From positions 434,001 through 498,000 of the forward strand of contig NZ_CP108568.1 of assembly GCF_036010485.1 (NCBI RefSeq): a stretch of DNA of 64,000 nt, in the 5' to 3' direction. Position numbers and translations under genes: made by a program. Below the pieces are notes generated by a model. That model was not told where the DNA came from, did no database searches, and worked only from the letters and a program-made list of their open reading frames with translations. Shown one piece after another: positions 10,301 to 19,016 of the stretch. This DNA is from Streptomyces sp. NBC_01198 (GTDB lineage: Bacteria > Actinomycetota > Actinomycetes > Streptomycetales > Streptomycetaceae). Each line of letters opens with the position of its first letter. The first letter of the stretch is position 1.

Positions 10301-10510
10301 GCCGAGCTCGTCGGGACCGGCCGGGCCGACAGGGTCCCGGGCCGTACTGTCGTCGCCCCTGGGGGCGGGCTCACCGCCGGAGGAGCCGTCCCCGCCGCCG
10401 CCGTCCGCTGAGCCGGCCATCGCACCGGCCAGCCACAGGGCGTCGGCGAGCGCCACCGGGTCGGCGTCGCAGCCGGCCGCCCGCAGGGCGCGGATGAGGT
10501 CGTCGAGCAC
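7304..10510 (-). CDS. SAV_2336-type vWA / VMAP-C-like / caspase-like protease (VMAP conflict system)
   Basis: A 1068-residue multidomain protein, last gene of a four-gene operon. Residues 1-30 match the SAV_2336 N-terminal module (ADALWLAGA), followed by a Gly/Pro-rich linker. A von Willebrand A domain starts near 154 with MIDAS motif DGSAS (D164, S166, S168). The region about 540-810 (VIWNERRGD, LALLWNDPA) resembles a VMAP-C domain. A caspase-like peptidase occupies about 813-1060 with its dyad in FWSGHG (H909) and VDSCGG (C958). The GTG start at 10510 follows the MoxR stop by one base, so translation is coupled. By the known vWA-MoxR-VMAP pattern, the ATPase and vWA domain act as a sensing switch and the caspase is the effector. 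The trigger and substrate are unknown. Confidence 0.85.
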   Translation of the reverse strand: MLDDLIRALRAAGCDADPVALADALWLAGAMAGSADGGGGDGSSGGEPAPRGDDSTARDPVGPAGPDELGGQPPPPAEGMDAFDSAGGVGGRPAVIRHAGRGVALPDRQAVARALRPLKLAFPRGREVALDAEATVRATVEARTLTPVLSPLPERWFHLDLVVDGSASMQVWQDVVGELQSVMEQLGAFSTVRRWSLDPAAPDGHPVRGPDGGPVRADRLCDAAGRRLVAVVSDCVAPGWRRPEVWQALRTWGRSTATVLLNPLPRRMWPHTGLDGYVVPLAAAGRGARTNDFGYTVPAALRVLAAMDPPDAAGGWMPCPVVGISADSVGAWAGTLMATGLDGCEGVLIPPGGLLPEPDGDLFPDADQADEPLPSVERLIDTFRRVSSPAAQRLAVLCSPFPTLSLPVLRTVQAALEPRSEVADLAELVVGGLFAHAPGSDSHDLRLCFRTGVQHELGKALASDDLWQVHFALSRFLQQETSQRGFRYAVADPLGDETIPDDLLPFAAASEATLRLLGDGAIQEGGEGSPRERELAVAGAAGEEWEWGWEPLLIRVQPRGADVREFDVEATILGRLLLAEIAGRQSQDVRSLVMESVARAEGSPGTVARLMVVVDLSHTDPAVPVYHWERYPGDPTHSRPLDAEHPVVVRWSPDSGGLPARRLGGHHRWELMVRARGRVREDDVYWAGDEDEWTLAAGLRDNPAVLCVVLDGPPVDRGSARRLGQLRTAVSAGVRAVIWNERRGDREAFRDLVRELLSRPKALPDALLDLRNDLLAEEGQPDLALLWNDPALDEERSSFRDAEVRELFGFPVARTYAVVVGVETYAAGTPGLDGPAHDACNAIEWLRKCGVPASHISALISPSEVNRAKVERAGVPTRDATLAEVEAVLFGEVSERRDDDLLLVFWSGHGFRDSTGESRLLLADGEPEAASLELGRTLAAFRREHIGFGRQLWFVDSCGGSPAALLDGMANQEYTGWTRPRTVGGTAQAVYLASGPEDNAQDIPGVGGLFSIEVMRAFRTIDPRAPIDPEGLFGTLADRFAELRRSGQTDQAPAFFRTGSWDAAPPPA

Positions 10511-10511
10511 G

Positions 10512-11422
<911 letters not shown>

Positions 11423-11426
<4 letters not shown>

Positions 11427-13597
11427 GAACGTCCTCCCGGTCGTACGCCGTCACCCGGCGCGATTCCCGCCCTGAAACGGCTGGTCTCGCGGCAGAAGGC
11501 GAGCCACCCCGCGTCGTCCCACACTGCGCGCACCCCTGCCAGCGGCGGGACCGCGGCCGGTTCGCACCCCCAGGCGGCGCGGTAGGCGGTGGTCAGTCCG
11601 CCCGGCAGGTTCACCCACTGGTCCCGCACGTGTTCCTCCACGGTGTCCCAGCCCGCCACGGGTCCGCGCGGCCAGAGCAGGACCGGGAACTGCGCGAGCA
11701 GCAGCTCGAACAGGTCGTCGCGGCCTGCGGGTTCGAACCGCAGGCCCAGCGCGCCCGGGTAGTCGTTCCTGCTGAGCCGTTCCTCGAACTGGTCCTGCGC
11801 GTCGGCCGTTTCGGGGCTGACCCAGTCCACGGAGCCGTACGCGTCCTCTGCTTGTTCGATCTGCCGCAGCCGGTGGGCGACCACCGGGGCGAACCGCCGC
11901 AGGACGCCCGGGGGTTCGATGCGGCCGCCCCAGTGGACGACCACCTCGTGCTGGGCGCCGAGCCGGGTGCCCACGTCGGCGTCCTCGGGCTGCCAGCGCC
12001 GCAGCAGCGTACCGGTCGGCAGGGCGAGGTCGACCCGGGACAGCAGCGGCACGGTGGCCGTGGCGTAGGCCCATTCCATGACGTCCGCGAGCTGCTCCTC
12101 CACGGTGCCGGTCCCCGGCGGGCCGTCCGCCGCCTGCCGGCTGGCGGTGGACCTGCCCTTCTCGTCCAGCAGCCAGGCGGCCAGGTCCCCGGCGCCGGAC
12201 CGGTCGTGGGCTCCCGTGCTCCGCAGCTCTATCACCAGGCGGGTGCGCCTGGTCTCCGCGTCGGTACGCAGCCGCTGCCGCAGGCTGTTGGCAGCCGCGA
12301 TGTCGTAGCCGTCGGTCAGGCACCACCAGTGGAAGCGGTCGTCCGCGGTGTCCACCCCGGAACCGACGGCGAGCCGCAGGACGAAGCCGAGGAGCGACGC
12401 ACGGGCGTCGGGTTCGGTGACCGGGCGGTAGAGCACGACCGCCGCCAGGTGGTCGGACAGACCCTGAGGCGAGACCCGCGCGGAGTCGGCGACGCAGGCG
12501 AGCAGGGCACGCCGCAGTCCCGCGGGGGTCACCGCCTGCGGCATCCAGGCGGTGATGAACTCCTGTGCGCCCAGGGCGAGTACGAGCCCTTCGACGGTGG
12601 TGGTCAGCCGGTTCTTCTCCATGCACGCCGTGGCGTCGTCCAGCGCGCCCAGCAGTCGCAGCAGGTCGGGCCGCGACCAGGACGCGGTGGGCGCGAAGCC
12701 GGCCAGTGCCGGGATGGCGGGCGCCGCGTCGCCCAGCCCGGAGCCGAGGACGCGGGCGCCGAGCGCGCCGAGCAGGGGCCGCGTGGCGGGTACGGCGGCG
12801 AGGTGCCCGGTCACGGGCCCGGGGTGCGCGCCGGTCACGGGGGCTTCGGACCCCCGCCTGGTGTCTTCGAGCGAGCGGCGTGGAGCGGCGGCCGGTGGCG
12901 GGTACGGCGGATAGAGGCCGGTGCGCTGGTGGAAGGCGACGTCCACCAGGCCGACGACCTCCTGGCGTCCGATCCTGGCCAGGCCCTCGGCGACAGCCGC
13001 GTCGAAGTTCCGCCGGGGTCGCCGGCCGGTCGTGGTCAGGCCGGTGCACTCGACCAGCAGATACCTCCCCTCGGCCACCAGGGCCGCGAGATTGCCGCCC
13101 GCCGTGCCGGTCGGAGGTGCCGGGTTGAGCAGCCCGCCGCTCATCACCCGGTGGTCGTGCCCGGCCGGGCGTCCGGCCGGCCACACCTCGTCCAGGTCGC
13201 CGTCGAGCCAGACCGCGGCCAGTGCGTGGTCCTCCAGCAGCACCACCAGGGTGCGCAGCTTGTGGTGCAGGCACAGTCCGGCGAAGAGCAGTGTCAGCTC
13301 AAGGCAGTTGCCGCCCTCGGCGACGACCCGGTCGGGCGGTCTGATGACCTGCTCGGCCTCGTGGAAGGCCGCGCTGTCGATCTCCGCCGTCTCGTAGCGC
13401 AGGCTCTGCCCGGCGAGGTGGTCGTAGAGCAGCCGTGCGGTCGCCCGCCGGTCGGCGTCGCGCACGTCGTGGGTGGATCCGAGACCGGCGCCGAAGCGGT
13501 CCGCGATGCGCCGCGGGTCGACGTAGCAGGCGAGGCGGGCGGGCTCGGTCCGCTTCCACTTCTCCCACTGCCCGGGGTAGGGCGGCTGGTGGGTCAC
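11423..13597 (-). CDS. Transglutaminase-like peptidase / VMAP-C protein (VMAP conflict system)
   Basis: A 724-residue protein with two recognisable ends. The N-terminal part holds a transglutaminase-like thiol peptidase: GGNCLELTLLFAG with C98 and EDHALAAVW with H124. The C-terminal half (about 400-720) matches the VMAP-C pattern: RFHWWCLTDG, LVIELRS, EVVVHWGGRI and FPVLLWPRGP. The region between contains helical repeats similar to VMAP middle domains. I take the GTG at 13597 as the start because it overlaps the lipase TGA (GTGA junction). A longer frame to 13792 would overlap the lipase by 200 bases and shows no conserved sequence. VMAP proteins bridge the vWA-MoxR switch to effectors. This one seems to carry its own peptidase. 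Confidence 0.83.
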
Positions 13598-15051
13598 CAG
13601 ACACCGAGGACGTCGGTCACGCTGCGGGCGCCGACCGTCACGGTCACCTCGTAGCTGCCGGCCGGGAGTCCGGTGGCGGTCCAGCGGGCGGCGCCGTCCA
13701 GCTCGTCGCGGACGATCCCGGCCGGGGTGCCGGGTCCGGTGAAGGCGATGTCGACCGGCTCGGACCCGGCCCGCACCGGTTCCCCGTCGCACACCACGAC
13801 CGCGGGCTCGCCGTCGGCGAGGCCGTCCTGCACGCGCAGATCCAGCGCTTGGGGGTCCGCGGCCGGGCTGAAGGGCAGCGAGGGGGGTGGGCTGTCGGGC
13901 CCCTGCAGATCGCGCAGGCCGGCACCGAACAGCGCGAGTGCGGCCAGCAACCGGTCAAGCACCGCGGGCGTCGCGTGCATGGAGGAGTGCGTTTCGTTCT
14001 CCCAGGCCCAGGTTCCCGACTCCGACAGCTCCACGGGCACCGCCGACAGCAGCGGCACGGTGCCGTCGCCGGTCGCCAGCCAGTCCTGCCCCGGGTCGAG
14101 CGCGAGGGGATCCCTCGTGGTGCGCAGCCGCCCGACGCCGTCGATCTCGGCCGCCTGCAGGGTGCGGTGGCCGTATCCGACGACCGGCACGACCGTGAGG
14201 GGTGACCCGGCGGCACCGGCGGCGCCCTCGTCCATCGGCCGGTGGAAGTCCTGGTAGGCCGCCGTGGTGCGCTTGAGGTCCAACCGGCCCACCGTGCGGG
14301 CGAGTTCGCGCACCCGGAGCAACTGCGGCCTGCCGGACCTGTGGTCGACGACGACCGGGTAACGCGGCAGCAGCTGGTGGACGGAGGTGAATTCCCCCGC
14401 CACCTCGGACAGGGCGTCGAAGCCGACGCCGAACTTGCGTACGCCGTTGGCCAGGAAGCCGAGCGCGTCCACCGAGCCGCGGAAGGGGGTGCCGAAGGTG
14501 ATCAGGGCGCGGCAGTGGTCCCGGCCGCCGAGCACGTCCAGGTAGAACTTCGCCACCAGGCCGCCCATGCTGTGGCAGACCAGCACGGCCCTGGCGCGCT
14601 TCCCGTAGGGGAGCGTGGTCTGCCACTTGGGCAGTTCGCGGTCGACGAGCGCCTTCAGGCGGCCCGCGGCCACCCGGTTGTCGCGCCGCCAGTCGTAGGG
14701 GAATTCGAAGTAGTTGGCCGGCGGGCCGTCCACCCGGGGATCGCCGCGGACGACGTCGAGTTCACCGGTGATGCGGCGGCGCAGCAGCCGGTACTGGTTC
14801 ACCTTGGCCAGCCCCGGCAGCGCGACGGGGGTGCCGATCAGACCGGTGGCGACGACACCGTCGTCGTGGTCGGGGTCGTCGAGCGCGGTGTGGTCCCCCG
14901 CCAGGTCCTCAAGTCCGCGGCCGCCGCGCCTCAGCGCCCCGCCGAGCGCGAGCGGCGGCTGCCACAGCGGCTCTCCGCCGCGGTGCAGTGTGCTGCCCAG
15001 AATTCCCGGTATGACGACGATCATGTCGTCACAGCGCAACCGGCTCCCCAC
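13594..15051 (-). CDS. LCAT/PDAT-like alpha/beta-hydrolase, first gene of the VMAP operon
   Basis: A 485-residue alpha/beta hydrolase that resembles lecithin:cholesterol acyltransferase-type lipases. The N terminus reads VVIPGILGSTL, then ANYFEFPYDWRRDNR. The nucleophile elbow is VCHSMGGLV (S161), and DGTVPLL and ETHSSMHAT give a plausible Asp and His of the triad. No signal peptide is visible, so it is probably cytoplasmic. The last 90 residues form a beta-rich Ig-like tail ending TVTVGARSVTDVLGVW. The GTG at 15051 has AGGGGGGG 5 nt upstream; an ATG at 15024 is an alternative without a Shine-Dalgarno sequence. Its stop overlaps the VMAP gene start, which ties it to the conflict operon. It may be a membrane-lipid effector, but that is inference. 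Confidence 0.85.
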   Translation of the reverse strand: MGSRLRCDDMIVVIPGILGSTLHRGGEPLWQPPLALGGALRRGGRGLEDLAGDHTALDDPDHDDGVVATGLIGTPVALPGLAKVNQYRLLRRRITGELDVVRGDPRVDGPPANYFEFPYDWRRDNRVAAGRLKALVDRELPKWQTTLPYGKRARAVLVCHSMGGLVAKFYLDVLGGRDHCRALITFGTPFRGSVDALGFLANGVRKFGVGFDALSEVAGEFTSVHQLLPRYPVVVDHRSGRPQLLRVRELARTVGRLDLKRTTAAYQDFHRPMDEGAAGAAGSPLTVVPVVGYGHRTLQAAEIDGVGRLRTTRDPLALDPGQDWLATGDGTVPLLSAVPVELSESGTWAWENETHSSMHATPAVLDRLLAALALFGAGLRDLQGPDSPPPSLPFSPAADPQALDLRVQDGLADGEPAVVVCDGEPVRAGSEPVDIAFTGPGTPAGIVRDELDGAARWTATGLPAGSYEVTVTVGARSVTDVLGVW

Positions 15052-15194
15052 GACGTCCCCCCCTGGTGCATTCCGCCGACGCCCATCATGCCCTGGCCGG
15101 TGCGGACTTGTGGCGTTACCGGCGCAATCCGCCGATGCCGCACCGGCTGCCGTCCGGCTCGCAGCCCGTCCCGGGGGGAGCGCCCCGGAGTGAG

Positions 15195-15238
15195 CCGGTC
15201 CGCCGTCGCACCCCCCGTGGTGTGCGACGGCGGACCGG
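15195..15238 (-). terminator. Long hairpin terminator downstream of the LLM oxidoreductase gene
   Basis: A perfect 17-bp inverted repeat (15195-15211 with 15222-15238, core CCGGTCCGCCG) with a 10-nt loop. It lies between the LLM stop and the start of the VMAP operon, both on the minus strand. It would end transcription of the catabolic operon and insulate the conflict operon. No U-tract follows, as is usual in this group. Confidence 0.8.
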
Positions 15239-15271
15239 TCCGGCCGGGCGGCGTACCGGCCGCCGGGCCAG

Positions 15272-16306
15272 CTATCGGTTGTGCCGGGCGAAGGTCGTGG
15301 CGAAGGCGTCGAGCTGGTTGACCGGCAGCTGGTAGGAGGACAGGCCCAGCAGGTAGAAGGACTCGATGCCGACCTCCGCGGCGGCGTCGACGCGCTTGCC
15401 GATCTGGCCGGGAGTGCCCGCGAGGGTCAGGTTCGACGCGAAGCGCTCGGCGTCGTCGTCGCCGATGTAGCGGTCGGCGATCGCGACGGCGAGGTCCCAG
15501 CTCTCGGCGTGGGTGATGTCGGGGTAGACGCCCTCGACCACGTCGGGCACCTCGATGTCGATGCCGACCGCGCGCAGGGCCGCCCCGGCGCCGTTCTGCG
15601 CCATGGCCAGGCACATCGGTTTGACCTGGCGGACGGCGTCGGCCTCGTCCTCGGTGACCAGGGTGTGGGCGGCGAGGACGATGTCCAGGTCGGTCAGGGC
15701 GCGCCCGGCGCGCTCGGCTCCCGCGCGGACGAAACCGGTGCCGCGTCGGATCAGGTGCGGCGCGGTGCCTGCGGCGAGGATGACGCCGTCGGCGACCTCA
15801 CCGGCCAGCGCGAGCGCCTTGGGCCCGCTCGCCGCCATGTAGACCGGCACCTCGCGGGTCGCGGGCCGGCGCAGCCGCATCGGCCGCTCGCCGTAGGGTC
15901 CCGGCCAGCAGGCCTCCTCGCCGCGCAGCAGCCGGCGCAGCAGCGCGACGTTCTCGCGCATCCGGTGCAGCGGGGTGGGGCGCTTGCCGATGGTCTTCAC
16001 CGAGCTGTCGCCGGTGCCGAAGGCCACCTTGACCCGGCCGCCGGAGATGTCGTCGATGGAGGCGACGGAGTTGGCGGTGACCGCGATGTGGCGGGTCTCG
16101 AAGTTGGTGACGGCGACCCCGATGCCGATGTGCTCGGTGCGGTCGGCGACCAGGGCCGCGGTGGTCCACACGTCGTGCCACAGGAACTGCGAGTCGGGGA
16201 TCCACACCGTGCCGACGCCTTCGTCCTCGGCGCGCCGGGCGAAGTCGGCGACCTCGCGGACAGGCGCGCACGGCGGCAGGCGCAGGCCGAACGTGGGGGC
16301 GCTCAT
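15272..16306 (-). CDS. LLM-class flavin/F420-dependent oxidoreductase
   Basis: A 344-residue luciferase-like TIM-barrel oxidoreductase. Typical features are the N-terminal FARRAEDEGVGTVWIPDS, the strand IGIGVAVTNFETRH, the phosphate-binding region GRVKVAFGTGDS, VYMAASGPKALALAGEVADG in the central barrel and TPGQIGKR near the C terminus. Members use FMN or coenzyme F420 to oxidise or hydroxylate small molecules. The ATG at 16306 overlaps the stop of the upstream alpha/beta hydrolase (ATGA), so the two are co-translated. The neighbours suggest it acts in breakdown of the nitrogen-containing compound handled by the Hyu enzymes. Cofactor and substrate remain undetermined. Confidence 0.9.
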   Translation of the reverse strand: MSAPTFGLRLPPCAPVREVADFARRAEDEGVGTVWIPDSQFLWHDVWTTAALVADRTEHIGIGVAVTNFETRHIAVTANSVASIDDISGGRVKVAFGTGDSSVKTIGKRPTPLHRMRENVALLRRLLRGEEACWPGPYGERPMRLRRPATREVPVYMAASGPKALALAGEVADGVILAAGTAPHLIRRGTGFVRAGAERAGRALTDLDIVLAAHTLVTEDEADAVRQVKPMCLAMAQNGAGAALRAVGIDIEVPDVVEGVYPDITHAESWDLAVAIADRYIGDDDAERFASNLTLAGTPGQIGKRVDAAAEVGIESFYLLGLSSYQLPVNQLDAFATTFARHNR

Positions 16307-17094
16307 GCGGCGTCCAGGAAGTCGCGGACCACGTCGGTGAACTCCTCGGGCAGGTGGTCGGGCAGCGGCACCATGCCGCCCTTGATCTCCTCGATGCGGA
16401 TGCCGGGGACCGCGGCCGCCCAGCGGGGCAGGTCGCCGTAGGCGACGTCGCCGGGGGCGCCGACCGCCATGACGGGACAGCGCAGTTGGGGCAGCCGGGT
16501 CTCCATGACGTAGCGCGCCACGGCCGCGTGGCCCTCGTGCCGGCGCGGGCCGGCCATCAGGGCGTCGACGATGAAGGCCTCCAGCAGGTCGGGGCGGCCC
16601 GGCGGGTAGTACGGCTGCCGTGCGCGCCACAGCTCCAGCAGGTGGTCGCCGTCCTCGTGGGTCTCGGCGTGGTCGACCCGGGGGCGGCTGGTGCGGCCCT
16701 CGGCGTCGACCAGCGGGGTGCAGGAGAGCACGATCTTCGCCACCCGGTCGGGGTGGGTGGCGGCCACCTCGACCGCTATCACCCCGCCGGTGTGGTGGCC
16801 CACCAGCGCGGCCCGTTCGATGCCCAGGGCGTCGAGCAGCTGGACGACACCCTCCCCGTACGCCTCGACCGACTCCAGCAGGGGTCCGTCGGCCGGCGGC
16901 AGGGGCGCGGAGGAGGCACCGTAGCCGAGGGTGTCCATCGCGATCGCCCGATGGGTGCGCCCGAGCAGCGGCAGCACGTGGCGGAACTCCGTCCAAGAGC
17001 GCGGCGACTGGTGCAGCATCAGCACCGGCTCGCCCTCGCCCTCCTCCACGTAGTGGATCTGGCCTGCCGGAACATCGGCATACGCGCGGCGCAT
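16303..17094 (-). CDS. Alpha/beta hydrolase with atypical nucleophile elbow
   Basis: A 263-residue alpha/beta-hydrolase-fold protein similar to haloalkane dehalogenase and epoxide hydrolase relatives: VLMLHQSPRSWTEF oxyanion region, AMDTLGYGAS, and a late acidic and basic segment. The nucleophile elbow reads VGHHTGGVIA, with His where Ser, Asp or Cys is expected in G-x-Nu-x-G. It may therefore be catalytically unusual or use a neighbouring residue. The ATG at 17094 is preceded by GGGAGG about 7 nt upstream. It is the first gene of a pair with the LLM oxidoreductase and lies 139 nt downstream of hyuB in the same direction. Confidence 0.85.
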   Translation of the reverse strand: MRRAYADVPAGQIHYVEEGEGEPVLMLHQSPRSWTEFRHVLPLLGRTHRAIAMDTLGYGASSAPLPPADGPLLESVEAYGEGVVQLLDALGIERAALVGHHTGGVIAVEVAATHPDRVAKIVLSCTPLVDAEGRTSRPRVDHAETHEDGDHLLELWRARQPYYPPGRPDLLEAFIVDALMAGPRRHEGHAAVARYVMETRLPQLRCPVMAVGAPGDVAYGDLPRWAAAVPGIRIEEIKGGMVPLPDHLPEEFTDVVRDFLDAA

Positions 17095-17171
17095 CTGCGG
17101 CCTCCCTGCCAGCGAGCTGCCGGAACCGTCACGGTCACGGCACGAACTGTATTCACTTCCGGAATCGTAGC

Positions 17172-17194
17172 GTACAGCTTCTCGGCAGCTGTAC
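17172..17194. promoter_or_regulatory. Inverted repeat upstream of the hydrolase-LLM pair
   Basis: GTACAGCT and AGCTGTAC form a perfect 8-bp inverted repeat with a 7-nt spacer between hyuB and the hydrolase gene. About 30 nt away a CTGTATTCACT element resembles the GTATACACT element near 24490. It is a candidate operator for a local regulator, possibly the GntR protein at 27124. This is inferred from symmetry only. Confidence 0.45.
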
Positions 17195-17233
17195 ACACAT
17201 CTCCGGCGGGTGCACCCGGACGGGGCCCGTGGT

Positions 17234-19009
17234 TCAGCCTTCCCGCAACCGGGCCGTCGCAGGCTCGTCCAGCCGGAAGTCCTCGCCGTCGGGGACCACC
17301 ACGACGCCGTAGGAGTCCCTGGCCGCCGCCGGCGAGACATAGCCCGCCCGCACGTCGGCCAGCACCCGCGCGGCGGGGCGCTCGTACGGGTCCCCGTAGC
17401 CGCCGCCCCCGCCGAGTTCCACCACATGGCAGTCGCCGGCGGCCAGTTGGGCGCCGACCTTGCCGTTGGGGAAGTCCACCTGCTCGCCGTCGGCCCGCTG
17501 GACCGAGATCCGGTTGGCGAGCGCGTCATGGCCGCCCGCCAGGCCCCAGGGCGCACACGAGGTGCGCTCGATCCAGGAGTCCAGCCGGGAGGAGGTGTTC
17601 ATCCGCACCCGGATCCGGGTGCCGAGGCCGCCGCGGTTGCGGCCGGCGCCGCCGGAGTCCTCGCGCAGCGCGTAGTCCTCGACGGTCACCATCGGGTACT
17701 TGGCCTCGACGACCTCGGCCGGTGCGTTGTGGGTGTCGCCGTCGTTGATGCAGATGGTGGCACTCTGTCCGTCGGCGCGCGAGGTGGCGCCCCAGCCGCC
17801 GCCCTGCGGTCCGCCGAAGAACTGGAAGAACTGGCCCGTCAGGTCGTCGACACCGTAGCTGTGCGTCATGCCCAGGTCGGCGTAGTGCCCGGCGATGCAG
17901 CCGTCCGGCAGCACCTCGGCGAGCGCGCGGAAGACGCAGTCCACCACCGTCATCGGGTAGGTCATCCACCAGCGCATCGCGGCCGGCTTGGTGGCGCTGA
18001 CCACCGTGCCGGGCGGCAGCACCACCTCCAGCGGGCGCACCGAGCCGGAGTTGATCGGGCGCCGGCCGGGCGAGGTCAGGCAGGTGAAGGCCACCTGCGC
18101 CGCCGAACGCCCCGCCGTCGCACCGGAGTTGAAGTAGCCCGCGACCTGCGGGCTCATCTCGCTCAGGTCGATGGTCATGGTGTCGCCCTTGACCACCACC
18201 CGGACCCGGATCGGCACCGGGGTGCCGGTGTGCACCCCGTCGTCGTCCATGTACGCCTCGGCCCGGTAGTCGCCGTCGGGGATGTCGCGGACCGACTGCC
18301 GCGCCAACTCCTCGCTGTGGTCGAACAGTCCGGTGATCCCGGCCTGTATGGTATCGGCCCCGTAGCGCTCCAGCAGGGTGCGCATCCGGGTCTCGCCGGT
18401 GCGGATGGCCGCGACCTGGGCGCGCAGGTCGCCCATCGCCAGGTCGGGGAAGCGGACGTTGGTGGCGATCAGCCGGGTCAGCTCGTCGTCCTGCACGCCT
18501 TCCTTGAACAGCTTCACGATCGGGATCTGCAGCCCCTCGGCGAAGATGTCCGTGGTGGTGCCGCCGAGCAGGCCGCCCACGTCGAGCCAGTGCGCCATCG
18601 AGGCGGCGAAGGCGACCAGCCGGCCCTCGTGGAAGACCGGCAGCGTGAAGATCATGTGGTTGAGGTGACTGCCCATGATGTAGGCGTCGTTGGTCAGCAG
18701 GATGTCGCCCGGCCTGATGCCGTTGGGCCCGTAGAAGGCCAGTTTCGCCTTGATGGCGTCCGACAGGCCGCCGACGAACATCGGCAGCCCCAGGCCGACC
18801 GAGATGGTGTCGCCGTTGGCGTCGAACAGGCCGACGGTGAAGTCCTGGGCCTCGTAGATGATGAGGTTGTAGGCGGTCCTCATCAGGTTGGTCTTCATCT
18901 CGTCGGTGATCGAGACCAGCGAGGCGCGGATGATCTCCGCGGTGATCGGATCGGTGCCGGGGGCGGCGTCGGGCGTCGCGGCGGCCGCGGGCAGGGCGGG
19001 CTTGTCCAT
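17234..19009 (-). CDS. hyuB: Hydantoinase B / oxoprolinase beta-subunit family protein
   Basis: A 591-residue HyuB-type subunit. N-terminal ITAEIIRASLVSITDEMKTN, then YEAQDFTVGLFDANGDT, GDILLTNDAY and SHLNHMIFTLPVF, are characteristic family blocks. Near the C terminus there is RNRGGLGTRIRVR and a Gly-rich GGGGGYGDP. With HyuA it forms ATP-dependent N-methylhydantoinase, 5-oxoprolinase or acetone-carboxylase-like enzymes that open lactam or hydantoin rings. The ATG at 19009 lies 7 nt past the hyuA stop, so the two are an operon. Specificity among hydantoins, oxoproline and other lactams cannot be set from sequence. Confidence 0.93.
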   Translation of the reverse strand: MDKPALPAAAATPDAAPGTDPITAEIIRASLVSITDEMKTNLMRTAYNLIIYEAQDFTVGLFDANGDTISVGLGLPMFVGGLSDAIKAKLAFYGPNGIRPGDILLTNDAYIMGSHLNHMIFTLPVFHEGRLVAFAASMAHWLDVGGLLGGTTTDIFAEGLQIPIVKLFKEGVQDDELTRLIATNVRFPDLAMGDLRAQVAAIRTGETRMRTLLERYGADTIQAGITGLFDHSEELARQSVRDIPDGDYRAEAYMDDDGVHTGTPVPIRVRVVVKGDTMTIDLSEMSPQVAGYFNSGATAGRSAAQVAFTCLTSPGRRPINSGSVRPLEVVLPPGTVVSATKPAAMRWWMTYPMTVVDCVFRALAEVLPDGCIAGHYADLGMTHSYGVDDLTGQFFQFFGGPQGGGWGATSRADGQSATICINDGDTHNAPAEVVEAKYPMVTVEDYALREDSGGAGRNRGGLGTRIRVRMNTSSRLDSWIERTSCAPWGLAGGHDALANRISVQRADGEQVDFPNGKVGAQLAAGDCHVVELGGGGGYGDPYERPAARVLADVRAGYVSPAAARDSYGVVVVPDGEDFRLDEPATARLREG

Positions 19010-19016
19010 GGCGTGC

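Noticed and set aside
13598..13792. A 65-codon N-terminal extension of the VMAP protein
   Set aside because: It would overlap the lipase gene by 200 bases and is arginine-rich noise. The GTGA junction gives a natural start at 13597.
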